From Collinsella sp. OM04-5 (lineage in GTDB: Bacteria; Actinomycetota; Coriobacteriia; Coriobacteriales; Coriobacteriaceae), in NCBI RefSeq assembly GCF_003439125.1, contig NZ_QSUU01000002.1:158628-222627 (forward strand): DNA of 64,000 bases, written 5' to 3'. The notes beneath the pieces are model-generated. The model did not search any database. It was given only the letters and a program-made list of their open reading frames with translations, and was not told the origin of the DNA. This document shows positions 25,098 through 33,414 of this stretch, in pieces. A program made the position numbers and the translations under genes. The stretch's first letter is position 1; each line of letters starts with the position of its first letter.

Positions 25098-25124
25098 CGA
25101 GACAGCGTCGCACCGTCAGCTCCC

Positions 25125-25802
25125 CTACCTCCCGCGGAGGGCCTTGAGCTTTGCCAGGGCATCGGGGCTCAGGCGGCTGCCCAGGGTCATCTTGATCTGC
25201 GGAGCTTCCTCTGCCTCGTGAACGTCGTTATCGATCTGCTTGATCTCGTCCACCAGCATGCGGCTCGAGATGCGCGTGACTCCCTTGCCCATGACGACGG
25301 CCTGGATCGTGCCGTCGCTCGACACCACGGAGCACGCGCGACCTTCCTCGCGCGCCTCAATGCAGAGCTTCTGCACCACGGTATCGGCAGAGACACCCGT
25401 CGGCGAAAACTCGATGCGCACGCCACGGGCCGGCAGGTTGGGGCGCTCGCTGGAGATATTGCCCGCACCGTCGAACACGATCACGGCCTCGTAGCGGCCC
25501 TGGGCAAAGGCGGCGACGTCGTTGATGAGGGCGGTGCGCGCCATATCGTGAACGTCGCTGGAATATGGATCGTCGGAATGGTCGTACACGAGCTTTTCGT
25601 AGCGCGGCGTGCAGTGGATCACGTTGTAACCGTCAACCACAAGCAGCTCGGGCTTGTTGGAGTGCACCGTCGAGACCGGATCGGCGATGGCCTGCGCAAA
25701 CGCATTGCCGCCCACGCCATAGGTCGCGGCCGAAACAATCGGCTTGGCCGAGCCCTCGCCAAAGCGCTTGGCCTTGGACTTGGCGCGGTTCTTCTTGGAC
25801 AT
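25125..25802 (-). CDS. yacP: NYN-domain (YacP/Rae1-like) ribonuclease
   Basis: A 225-residue protein with a YacP-type NYN (PIN-like) nuclease domain: ELLVVDGYNVIH near 52-63 with the first catalytic Asp, VIVFDGAG near 106-113, SADTVVQKL and SSDGTIQ with further acidic residues. B. subtilis Rae1 (YacP) enters the ribosome A-site and cuts mRNA. The N-terminal 50 residues are a basic extension not in the Bacillus protein. It starts three bases after rlmB with GGAGGAG before the ATG, the same rlmB-yacP order as Bacillus. Confidence 0.85.
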   Translation of the reverse strand: MSKKNRAKSKAKRFGEGSAKPIVSAATYGVGGNAFAQAIADPVSTVHSNKPELLVVDGYNVIHCTPRYEKLVYDHSDDPYSSDVHDMARTALINDVAAFAQGRYEAVIVFDGAGNISSERPNLPARGVRIEFSPTGVSADTVVQKLCIEAREEGRACSVVSSDGTIQAVVMGKGVTRISSRMLVDEIKQIDNDVHEAEEAPQIKMTLGSRLSPDALAKLKALRGR

Positions 25803-25805
25803 GCG

Positions 25806-26690
25806 CTACTCCTCCCCCATGAGCTCGCCGGCGTTGCGACGCAGCCACTCAAAGCACAGCGCCGTGGTCGCCTGGGCAACGTTGAGGCTCTCGGTCATGC
25901 CGCGCTGGGGAAGCTTGGTTAAAAAGTCGCATTTCTCGAGCACCAGACGCGAGATGCCATCACCCTCGGAGCCCATGACGAGCGCCACGCGGCCCTCGAA
26001 GGGAGCATCCCAGCAGCTGCCCTCGGCGTGCTCGGAAGCGCCGCCCACCCAAAAGCCAGCGGCCTTAAGATCGTCGAGCGCACGGGCGATGTTGGGCACC
26101 TGCGCGATAGGCAGATGCATGACGGCGCCGGCTGAAGTCTTGTAGCTGCCCACGGTCACGCCGGCGGCACGCTTGTTGGCGATGATGACGCCCGCGGCGC
26201 CCACGACCTCGGCAGAGCGCACGATGGCGCCAAAGTTACCGTCATCGGTCACATGGTCGAGCACGATGACGAGCGCCGGACTGTCGCCCGCGCGGTCGAG
26301 AATATCGGCGACATCGGCATAGGGGAAGTTGCCAACCTCGAGCGCGATGCCCTGGTGAGCGCCATGGCTCGACAGTGCGTCGAGCTGCGCGCGCTGCACA
26401 TACTTAATGCGGACGCCCGCGGCGTTGAGGTCGTCGACCAGACGAGACAGAGCGGCATCGCGCTCCCCGCCCTCGGCAATGAGCGCGCACTTGACGGGAA
26501 AACCGGTGCGCAGCGCCTCGGCGGCAGCACGACGACCTTCGATAAACTCGCCCTTGGGAACCTGGACGTTATCGCGGCTACGCTCGCGCTGGCCCTTGGG
26601 AGCGGCAGCGCGGTCGTTGCGGCGAATCGGACGCGAGCCAGAAGCAGCCTGCTTGCCCCCACGCGATGCACGCTTGCGATTGTCGGCCAT
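25806..26690 (-). CDS. rlmB: 23S rRNA (guanosine-2'-O)-methyltransferase RlmB
   Basis: A 294-residue SpoU-family methylase with the trefoil-knot AdoMet site. The N-terminal 55 residues are a basic tail, then the substrate-binding domain starts at FIEGRRAAAEAL. The three SpoU motifs follow: DHVTDDGNFGAIVRSAEVVG (about 145-164), LVMGSEGDGISRL (about 235-247) and LPQRGMTESLNVAQAT (about 258-273). RlmB modifies G2251 of 23S rRNA in E. coli. AAGGAGG precedes the ATG. A 143-base gap separates it from cysS. Confidence 0.92.
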   Translation of the reverse strand: MADNRKRASRGGKQAASGSRPIRRNDRAAAPKGQRERSRDNVQVPKGEFIEGRRAAAEALRTGFPVKCALIAEGGERDAALSRLVDDLNAAGVRIKYVQRAQLDALSSHGAHQGIALEVGNFPYADVADILDRAGDSPALVIVLDHVTDDGNFGAIVRSAEVVGAAGVIIANKRAAGVTVGSYKTSAGAVMHLPIAQVPNIARALDDLKAAGFWVGGASEHAEGSCWDAPFEGRVALVMGSEGDGISRLVLEKCDFLTKLPQRGMTESLNVAQATTALCFEWLRRNAGELMGEE

Positions 26691-26833
26691 ATAACGGCCT
26701 CCTTAAATAGATAACGAACAAGAATCGACCGTCCGAGCCACGGCACCTTGCCTTTCAATCGTCGGGCATGACCACCAGGTCTATGCCCTCCTCTTTCAAG
26801 GCAATCTGCCGCACCTCGAACGGTCGACAAATA

Positions 26834-28300
26834 CTAGAGACTCTTAATACGGGTGCCAGCGGCAGTATCCTCGATCGTCAGCCCGAGGTCCTTGAGCTGG
26901 TCGCGGATGGCGTCGGCCAGATCCCAGTTCTTGGCGGCGCGGGCCTCGGCGCGGGCCTCGAGAATCTTGGCAGCGGCCTCGTCCACGTCGTCACCCGTGT
27001 AGGCGACTAGGCCGGCGGCAACGCCCAGCAGGCCCAGCGGCAGCTCGACCTTGGGCTCGGGAAGCTCAACGCCAAATGTGTCGAGCAGCTCGACCAGCGT
27101 ATCGGCGGCGGCAAGCGCGGCGGCCTTGTCGGCAGCGTCGCCCGCCTGCTCCAGGTACTGGTTGCACTCGGTCACAAAGCCAAAGACGGCGCCCATGGCG
27201 CCGGCGGTGTTAAAGTCGTCGTCCATGCACTCCTTAAAGGTGGCACGGGTCTCGGCGGCCTTGGAGGCAAACGCCTCGGATGCTGCCTCATCGGCGTCGG
27301 CCGTCGCATGGTTCGCGGCCCAGCGCAGGTTCTCGACCGTACCGGCGATACGCGTGAGCGAGTTCTCGGCACCCTCCAGGCGCTCCCAAGAAAAGTCGAG
27401 CGGCGAGCGATAGCTCGTCTGCAGCATCAGCAGGCGCAGGGCGGCAGCGGAGTGCTGCTCGAGCACCTCGGCCAGCGTAAAGAAGTTGCCGAGCGACTTG
27501 GACATCTTCTCGCCGTCTACCAGCAGCATGCCCGTGTGCATCCAGGTGTTGGAGAAGCCCTGGTGCCAGGCGCAGGTGGCCTGGGCGCACTCGTTCTCGT
27601 GATGCGGGAAGGCAAGATCGGAGCCGCCGCCGTGGATGTCGATCGGGGTGCCCAGGTAGCGGTGCACCATGGCGGCGCACTCGGTGTGCCAGCCGGGACG
27701 GCCCTCGCCCCAGGGGCTCGGCCAGCTGGGCTCGCCGGGCTTGGCGGCCTTCCACAGGGCAAAGTCGAGCGGGTCGTTCTTGTCCTCGTTCTCCTCGATG
27801 CGCGCGCCAACCATAAGGTCGTCGATGTTGCGGCCCGAGACCTGACCATAGTTGGAATCGCTGCGCACGGCAAAGTACACGTCACCGTTATCGGCGGCGT
27901 AGGCGTGGCCCTGCTCGATGAGCGTCTTGATCATGGCGATCATGGGGCCGATCTCTTTGGTGGCGCGGGGGCGCACATCGGGATCGAGCACGTTGGCGGC
28001 ACGCATGACGCCGATGAACTTGTCGGAGAACTCCGTCGCGACCTCGGCGGCCGTGCGGCCCTGCTCGTTGGCGCGCTTGATGATCTTGTCGTCGACATCG
28101 GTGAGGTTCTGGGCGAACGTGACCTCGTAGCCGCTCGCGATGAGCCAGCGACGAATCACGTCAAAGCTGATGAACGTGCGGGCATTGCCGATGTGGATGT
28201 TGTCGTAGACCGTGGGGCCGCACACGTACATGCGGACCTTGCCGGACTCGATGGGCTGGAACTCTTCCTTTTTATGGGTAGCGCTGTTGTAGATACGCAT
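26834..28300 (-). CDS. cysS: Cysteinyl-tRNA synthetase
   Basis: A 488-residue class I synthetase that charges tRNA-Cys. The zinc-binding Cys and HIGH-type motif are MYVCGPTVYDNIHIGNAR (residues 25-42), and the second motif KMSKS is at about 268-272. GWHTECAAM and FPHHENECAQ carry the other zinc ligands. Standard length. It starts three bases after the ispF stop, with AAGGAG before the ATG, matching the ispF-cysS neighbourhood of Gram-positive bacteria. Confidence 0.96.
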   Translation of the reverse strand: MRIYNSATHKKEEFQPIESGKVRMYVCGPTVYDNIHIGNARTFISFDVIRRWLIASGYEVTFAQNLTDVDDKIIKRANEQGRTAAEVATEFSDKFIGVMRAANVLDPDVRPRATKEIGPMIAMIKTLIEQGHAYAADNGDVYFAVRSDSNYGQVSGRNIDDLMVGARIEENEDKNDPLDFALWKAAKPGEPSWPSPWGEGRPGWHTECAAMVHRYLGTPIDIHGGGSDLAFPHHENECAQATCAWHQGFSNTWMHTGMLLVDGEKMSKSLGNFFTLAEVLEQHSAAALRLLMLQTSYRSPLDFSWERLEGAENSLTRIAGTVENLRWAANHATADADEAASEAFASKAAETRATFKECMDDDFNTAGAMGAVFGFVTECNQYLEQAGDAADKAAALAAADTLVELLDTFGVELPEPKVELPLGLLGVAAGLVAYTGDDVDEAAAKILEARAEARAAKNWDLADAIRDQLKDLGLTIEDTAAGTRIKSL

Positions 28301-28303
28301 TCG

Positions 28304-28798
28304 TTACTCCTTAACGGTTTTCTGTAGCAGGCAGACGGCCCAGGCGCCGATTCCCTCGCCCTGGCCTTCCCAACCGAGCTTTTCGGTCGTAGTGGCGGCG
28401 ACGCCCACGTTTTCGACGTCGACGCCCAGGGCATGGGCAAGGTTGGCGCGCATGGCATCGCGGTGCGGGGTGATCTTGGGTTGCTGGCAGGCAATGGTGC
28501 AATCGGCATCAACAAACTCAAAGCCCAGCTCGCGCGCATAGTCCATCACGCGAGCGAGCAGCACCATCGAATCGGCACCCTCGTAGGCGGGATCGGTGTC
28601 GGGGAATAGCTTGCCGATGTCTCCCCCGCGGCAGGCGCCCAGAATGGCGTCGGCCAAGGCATGCGCGAGCACATCGGCATCCGAGTGGCCCAGCAGGCCG
28701 CGCTCGTAGGGAATGTCAACCCCGCCGATGATACATCGACGCCCCTCCACCAAACGATGGACGTCGTAGCCGTGGCCAATGCGCAGGTTACTGAACAT
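28304..28798 (-). CDS. ispF: 2-C-methyl-D-erythritol 2,4-cyclodiphosphate synthase
   Basis: IspF, 164 residues, forms MEcPP in the non-mevalonate isoprenoid pathway. RIGHGYDVHRL (about residues 5-15) supplies the metal-binding Asp and His; LGHSDADVLAHALADAILG and KLFPDTDP follow, and the C-terminal ATTTEKLGWEGQGEGI is diagnostic. The ORF opens at 28831, but the family start matches the ATG at 28798 (MFSNLRIG), which overlaps the ispD end by 11 bases. Confidence 0.95.
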   Translation of the reverse strand: MFSNLRIGHGYDVHRLVEGRRCIIGGVDIPYERGLLGHSDADVLAHALADAILGACRGGDIGKLFPDTDPAYEGADSMVLLARVMDYARELGFEFVDADCTIACQQPKITPHRDAMRANLAHALGVDVENVGVAATTTEKLGWEGQGEGIGAWAVCLLQKTVKE

Positions 28799-29516
28799 GG
28801 GGAAGGTCCTCTCCCTCGGCCATGCGGCCAAGCAGAATCGCGGTTACGGGACGCAGGTCCTCGGGCACCGTCACCTTAAGGTTATCGCGCGGGCTCTGGA
28901 CACAGCGGACACGCCCGCCCATGCGCTCGACCAGCGAAGAATCGTCGGTCCCGATAAAGCCCTCGGCGATAGCTGCGGTGTGGGCGCGCTTCATGGCGTC
29001 GACGCTAAAGATCTGCGGTGTCTGCGCGGCCCAGTAGAGCTCACGCGGCGGCGTCTCGACGATATTGTCGCCGTCGACGATCTTGAGCGTGTCGATCGCG
29101 GGCTGACCGCATACGACACCGTCGAGCGAGCGGTCGCCCACAAGCACGTCGATCGCATGATCGACGGCCTCGGTCGTGATGAGCGGACGGGCGCCGTCGT
29201 GGATGGCGACATATTCGAAACCCGCCGGAACCGCATGCACGCCGGCACGGGTGGAATCCTGACGGGTATCGCCGGCATCGGCGAAGCTGATGGGCGTGTC
29301 ATAGTCAAACGGGTCGATGGCCAGGCGGCGCATCTCGGCACGGCGCTCGGCAGGACACACCACCACGATGTGGCCGACCTTGTCGCTACGATCGAACGCG
29401 CGGATGGACCAGCTCATGAGCGGACGGCCCGCCACGTTAACGAGCTGCTTGCCGCCGGGATTTCCAAAGCGCTGGCCGCTACCGCCGGCAACGACCACGG
29501 CGCATACGGGCGCCAT
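28788..29516 (-). CDS. ispD: 2-C-methyl-D-erythritol 4-phosphate cytidylyltransferase
   Basis: IspD, 242 residues, joins CTP and MEP in the same isoprenoid pathway as ispF. The N-terminal nucleotide-binding loop is CAVVVAGGSGQRFG (about 5-18) with GKQLVNVAGRPLM next; IHDGARPL (about 102-109) and the TPQIF block are also present. Its ATG overlaps the disA stop (TAATG), and its end overlaps ispF, so the three genes are translated as a coupled unit. Confidence 0.95.
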   Translation of the reverse strand: MAPVCAVVVAGGSGQRFGNPGGKQLVNVAGRPLMSWSIRAFDRSDKVGHIVVVCPAERRAEMRRLAIDPFDYDTPISFADAGDTRQDSTRAGVHAVPAGFEYVAIHDGARPLITTEAVDHAIDVLVGDRSLDGVVCGQPAIDTLKIVDGDNIVETPPRELYWAAQTPQIFSVDAMKRAHTAAIAEGFIGTDDSSLVERMGGRVRCVQSPRDNLKVTVPEDLRPVTAILLGRMAEGEDLPHVQ

Positions 29517-30583
29517 TATGCGTTCCCCTGTTTGGTGCCCTTCATGCGGTACAGCGAGTCCGCAAGAATGGCAGGATTGTTGACGCCAAAGTCGCCCAAG
29601 CGCTCCGGATCCTCGCTGATGTCATCCATGAGCTCCTGCAGCGAGCCGTACTCGTCGACGATCTTCTCGGCCACGCCGTCGCGCACGACGGACACGCGCG
29701 AAAGCGTACGCAGGCCCAGCGGCGTCATGACGGAGTCCTCGTCCAGGTCGTCGTAACCCAGAACCGCCGCCACATGCTGTGGGTCGGACAGGTCCTTAGG
29801 TGTCATACGGCTTAGGTTGGCGCGAATCTTCTCGGCATTAGCCTCGGAAGAATCACTTGCGTAGTCGCGGATCATCAGGTCATACTCGGTATCCATGCTG
29901 GAGCCCGCGAGCTGCTCGAGCTGCATCTGCACGAGCTTGCCCTGGTTGCCCAACTTGACGATGCAATCCTTAAGCTCAGTCTTTGCCTGCTGCATGATCT
30001 CGAAGCTCGAGAAAATACCGGTAATGTCGGCGAGCGTAACGTAGTCGTCGAGCTCGAGGGCCGTCAGGCGCAGCAAGGAGCGGTCGAGCGACTGACGGGT
30101 AGTCTGGAGCGTGGCGACGAGCTGGTTGACCGAGCTCATGATGGTGGTGACGGGCTGGATCTCGTAGCTCTTGCCGTGAACGTACACGTTGACGACGGCA
30201 CGACGGGCCGAGACCGAGATCACAATGGCATCGGTGAGCACCGACATGCGAGCGGCGGTGCGATGACGCATGCCCGTCTCGCTCGTGGCAAGCGAGGGAT
30301 CGGGATTGAGATGGAAGTTGGCGCGCAGGATCTGGGTGAGGTCGCCGTCGATGACGATGGCGCCGTCCATCTTGGAGAGCTCGAACAGACGGTTCGAGGT
30401 GAACGAAATGTTGAGCGGGAAGCCGTCGTTACCGGCAGCGAGCACGTTTTCGGTGTCGCCAACGCAGATAAGGGCGCCCAGGTGACCGGCGATGATCATG
30501 TCGAGGGCAGTGCGGATCGGCTGACCAGGTGCCGTCAGACGGATGGCCTGTTCCATACGCTTTTGCAGCTCGTTCTTATCCAA
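29516..30583 (-). CDS. disA: DNA integrity scanning diadenylate cyclase DisA
   Basis: DisA, 355 residues, makes cyclic di-AMP from two ATP and scans DNA for branched structures. The N-terminal DAC domain has DGAIVIDG (73-80) and RHRTAARMS (106-114), the two catalytic motifs. A helical spine follows, then a C-terminal HhH DNA-binding domain (GLRTLSRVSVVRDGVAEKIV near 290-309). The start is TTG at 30583, with GGGAG seven bases upstream and no in-frame ATG. It is the first gene of disA-ispD-ispF-cysS. This provides c-di-AMP signalling in the organism. Confidence 0.94.
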   Translation of the reverse strand: MDKNELQKRMEQAIRLTAPGQPIRTALDMIIAGHLGALICVGDTENVLAAGNDGFPLNISFTSNRLFELSKMDGAIVIDGDLTQILRANFHLNPDPSLATSETGMRHRTAARMSVLTDAIVISVSARRAVVNVYVHGKSYEIQPVTTIMSSVNQLVATLQTTRQSLDRSLLRLTALELDDYVTLADITGIFSSFEIMQQAKTELKDCIVKLGNQGKLVQMQLEQLAGSSMDTEYDLMIRDYASDSSEANAEKIRANLSRMTPKDLSDPQHVAAVLGYDDLDEDSVMTPLGLRTLSRVSVVRDGVAEKIVDEYGSLQELMDDISEDPERLGDFGVNNPAILADSLYRMKGTKQGNA

Positions 30584-30809
30584 GGCATCGCTCCCATCGT
30601 ATACGCTCCATAAACGCTAAATAGTTTCTCACGGTTTGTCCCCGCGGCGCTCGCGAAATCCGATGCTTACAGAATGAGCGAACACCGCTAAGATAGCTAA
30701 TTTGGGACGGGCTCTTTTGACTACCCACTCAACCATTTGCCAAGGATAGTCTTTATGTTGCTCCCCCAAGAGGTACACGCGGGCCCGCCCGCAGAGAGGG
30801 AGCCAGACT

Positions 30810-31388
30810 ATGGGACTCGCAGAGCTCGTGCTGCTCGCCGTTGGCCTTTCGATGGACGCCTTTGCCGTATCCATCTGCAAGGGCCTTGGCATGAAGAAGA
30901 TCAACCTTAAGGTCGCCGTAGTGCTCGGCCTGTTCTTTGGCGGCTTCCAGGCCGGCATGCCCGTGATCGGATGGGCGCTTGGCAGCCAGTTTATGGGCAT
31001 CATCGGCCCCATCGACCACTGGATCGCCTTTATCCTGCTCGCCTTCATTGGCGGCAAAATGCTGTGGGAGGCCTCTACCGAGGACGAGGATGAAGGCGAC
31101 GGCGAGGATGCCGAAAAGATTGACCTGGGCGAGTACCTGATCCTCGCTATCGCCACCTCAATCGACGCCCTAGCCGTGGGCATCTCATTTGCCGCGCTCT
31201 CGGTCGACATCGTGCCCGCTGTATCGCTTATAGGCATCACAACGTTTATCTTCTCCGTCGCCGGCGTGGCGATTGGCCACACCTTTGGTGCGCGCTACGA
31301 AAAGCCTGCCACCATCGTGGGCGGCATCGTGCTTATCCTCATCGGGCTTAAAATCCTGCTTGAACATCTGGGGATTTTGGCGCTGTAA
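30810..31388 (+). CDS. mntP: Manganese efflux pump MntP
   Basis: MntP, 192 residues, exports Mn2+ across the inner membrane. Six hydrophobic helices are visible; the first repeat has LAVGLSMDAFAVSICKGLGM (residues about 10-29) and the second has AIATSIDALAVGISFAAL, the two repeats each carrying the conserved Asp of the transport site. A charged loop (EDEDEGDGEDAEK, about 93-105) joins them. AGAGAGGGAG precedes the ATG. A yybP-ykoY manganese riboswitch was looked for in the leader and not found. Confidence 0.93.
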   Translation: MGLAELVLLAVGLSMDAFAVSICKGLGMKKINLKVAVVLGLFFGGFQAGMPVIGWALGSQFMGIIGPIDHWIAFILLAFIGGKMLWEASTEDEDEGDGEDAEKIDLGEYLILAIATSIDALAVGISFAALSVDIVPAVSLIGITTFIFSVAGVAIGHTFGARYEKPATIVGGIVLILIGLKILLEHLGILAL

Positions 31389-31416
31389 AACACCCTTCAA
31401 AACTAAACGTCCGTGC

Positions 31417-31450
31417 AAGGCCTCATGCAGAGTTTTGCATGAGGCCTTTT
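31417..31450 (+). terminator. Terminator after mntP
   Basis: AGGCCTCATGCA and TGCATGAGGCCT arms followed by TTTT. Its loop region (TGCAGAGTTTTGCATG) is one base different from the hipB operator arm that starts at its 3' end. Confidence 0.85.
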
Positions 31451-31495
31451 CGTGCAGACTTTTGCATGTCATACTGATATGCAAAAGTCTGCACG
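31451..31495 (+). promoter_or_regulatory. hipBA operator palindrome
   Basis: A perfect 17-bp inverted repeat, CGTGCAGACTTTTGCAT (31451-31467) and its complement (31479-31495), with an 11-base centre. It lies just upstream of hipB and is the expected HipB autoregulation site. Confidence 0.8.
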
Positions 31496-31508
31496 TTAGG
31501 AGATCGCC

Positions 31509-31979
31509 GTGGATACCCTTCCCATCACCACACCGCGCCAAGCTGGCATCTACGTGCGCCAGGCACGCGAGTCGCAGGGAATCACCCGTGCGGCCCTCGC
31601 TAAAAAAGCCGGTGTTTCGGAGCGCCTGCTCGCATCGCTCGAGCTGGGCGACGCTACGGGTATTCGGCTCGATAAGTTGCTGATGATTTTCAATGCTCTT
31701 GGACTGGCACTCGCCGCTCAAGGGGATATCGGCGAAGCGAAAAACGAGCGACCAGTCGACGCCCCGCATGCCAATCCGCTGCCTCGCAGCATCCCTAGGC
31801 GCCATCACGCTCAACGTCCTCATCATCGCAACCGTCGTAGTACCGCCATTCCGGCTCTTGCAGATGTCCCCTTTACATCCGCACTCTACGACGAGGTCTT
31901 CGCCGATTTCGCCATGTCCAATCTCGGAGTCTCGATTGCCGCAAACGCATCTAGCCAAACCAAGCCCGAAGGGAAATAG
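31509..31979 (+). CDS. hipB: HipB-like antitoxin, HTH transcriptional regulator
   Basis: A 156-residue protein with an XRE-type helix-turn-helix at about residues 10-65 (IYVRQARESQGITRAALAKK, SERLLASLELGDATG). This is the HipB fold that binds operator DNA and holds HipA inactive. HipB proteins are often about 90 residues; the extra 80 residues here are Arg/His-rich and then acidic (ALYDEVFADFAMSNLG), a tail of unknown role. The start is GTG at 31509 with TTAGGAGA before it. It ends three bases before hipA, the usual antitoxin-first order. Confidence 0.82.
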   Translation: MDTLPITTPRQAGIYVRQARESQGITRAALAKKAGVSERLLASLELGDATGIRLDKLLMIFNALGLALAAQGDIGEAKNERPVDAPHANPLPRSIPRRHHAQRPHHRNRRSTAIPALADVPFTSALYDEVFADFAMSNLGVSIAANASSQTKPEGK

Positions 31980-31982
31980 CCA

Positions 31983-33287
31983 ATGGCCAGAACATCACTT
32001 CGGACCATTATTTGCGGCGTGCCTGCGGGAACGCTCACGCAAGATGAGAACGGTCTTATCAGCTTTACCTACGATCATGACTATGACGGGCCAGCCCTAT
32101 CGACCAACATACCCGTATCGAATCGCACATACGGACAACAGGTCATGAATCCGTACCTGTTTGGCCTTCTACCCGACAGCGAAGACCAACGAAAAGCGAT
32201 TGCCGCCGAATTCGACGTTAGGCCCAACAATCCCGTTGCGTTGCTCAGCCATATCGGACTCGACTGTCCGGGCGGCGTGCAGTTTTGTGCCGAAGAAGAT
32301 GCCGACGCCGTCCTGCATCGCGTTGGCGAATACCGCCCTATAGACGACCACGAAATTGCTCTCCGTCTCAAGTCGATCAGAGATGACCGCGATGCATCGT
32401 GGATGGGTCTAGATGAAAGTTGGTCACTTGGAGGCAACCAGGGCAAGTTCGCGCTCGCGTTCATAAACGGCCGCTGGTGCGAATGCATGGGCTCCTCGCC
32501 CACGACGCATATTTTAAAAAATGGCGTTATCGGATTTAAACTCGAGGCTCTCAATGAGTTTGTCTGCATGAAAAGCGCCCAGCGCGCCGGTATCGCAACG
32601 GCAAACGTCGAATATCGAATGTTTGAGGACGAACCTGCCCTCATTGTTGAGCGCTATGACCGCGTGAAAGTCAAAGACGGAACGATCAGGCGTCTACATC
32701 AAGAAGACCTCTGTCAGGCACTTGGGGTGATGCCCGCCCAAAAGTACACGGCAGACGGCGGCCCGACCACACGCGATATTCAGGAGCTCCTCGTAAATAC
32801 GAGCCACCATCAACTTAACCTGTATCTGTTTACGCAGATACTGTTCTTCAACGCCATTATCGGCGCACCGGATGCGCACGCGAAAAACTATTCCCTGCTC
32901 CTTGGAAACGACGGCGCAGCCATGATGGCTCGTATGTACGATGTCGCGTCGGGTTTGGCGTATGAGCGCATGCGCCGCCGGGCGCGCCTCGCCATGAGCG
33001 TTGGCGGCGAAAATCGTGTGGGGCGCATCGGTCCAGGCGCTATCCGCCGATACCACGGTATGGGCGACCCCGCGCTGGAGGCGGCGCTTACCGATGCCGG
33101 GCTATCCGAGAAGTTTTGCTTTGCAACCATGATGGACCTCGCCCACGAGGTACCCATTTGCATGGAAGAGGTCATGGACGAATACGCCGACCTGCCCGGC
33201 ATGGCGGACCTGCGCGAGCATATGCTCGGCCCCGTCCGCGAAAACTGCCAGCGCACCCTCGACCTCATCAAGGCGGATATGGGCTAG
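31983..33287 (+). CDS. hipA: HipA-type serine/threonine kinase toxin
   Basis: A 434-residue HipA toxin. The N-terminal HipA subdomain is recognisable (ALSTNIPVSNRTYGQQ, PYLFGLLPDSEDQRKAI near 37-70). The glycine-rich ATP loop is SWSLGGNQGKFAL (about 143-155), the catalytic loop is GAPDAHAKNYSLLL (about 297-310), and the metal-binding MYDVASGLAY follows. E. coli HipA phosphorylates glutamyl-tRNA synthetase and causes persistence; the target here is unknown. All key residues look present, so it is probably functional. Adjacent to hipB with a shared operator. Confidence 0.92.
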   Translation: MARTSLRTIICGVPAGTLTQDENGLISFTYDHDYDGPALSTNIPVSNRTYGQQVMNPYLFGLLPDSEDQRKAIAAEFDVRPNNPVALLSHIGLDCPGGVQFCAEEDADAVLHRVGEYRPIDDHEIALRLKSIRDDRDASWMGLDESWSLGGNQGKFALAFINGRWCECMGSSPTTHILKNGVIGFKLEALNEFVCMKSAQRAGIATANVEYRMFEDEPALIVERYDRVKVKDGTIRRLHQEDLCQALGVMPAQKYTADGGPTTRDIQELLVNTSHHQLNLYLFTQILFFNAIIGAPDAHAKNYSLLLGNDGAAMMARMYDVASGLAYERMRRRARLAMSVGGENRVGRIGPGAIRRYHGMGDPALEAALTDAGLSEKFCFATMMDLAHEVPICMEEVMDEYADLPGMADLREHMLGPVRENCQRTLDLIKADMG

Positions 33288-33318
33288 ACGCCAATCAATT
33301 TCCCATTTCTTAAAAGAA

Positions 33319-33359
33319 GAGAGGGGGCACCCGTCGCAAAAGCTCGGATGCCCCCTCTC
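33319..33359. terminator. Bidirectional terminator between hipA and pepD
   Basis: GAGAGGGGGCACCCG and CGGATGCCCCCTCTC arms form a long stem between convergent genes. It is flanked by TCTTTT on the minus-strand side. Confidence 0.8.
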
Positions 33360-33414
33360 GTAATGTCATTTGCAATCCGCTAGCACGTAGCTCAGACTGC
33401 TGCTAGCGCAATCT

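Noticed and set aside
30690..30809. yybP-ykoY manganese riboswitch before mntP
   Set aside because: The leader has a GCTCCC/GGGAGC pairing but lacks the conserved GGGGAGTAGC and downstream core of that element.
31509..31979. Frameshift in hipB
   Set aside because: The long Arg/His-rich tail is odd, but the end of the frame (ALYDEVFADFAMSNLG) looks natural and spacing to hipA is normal.
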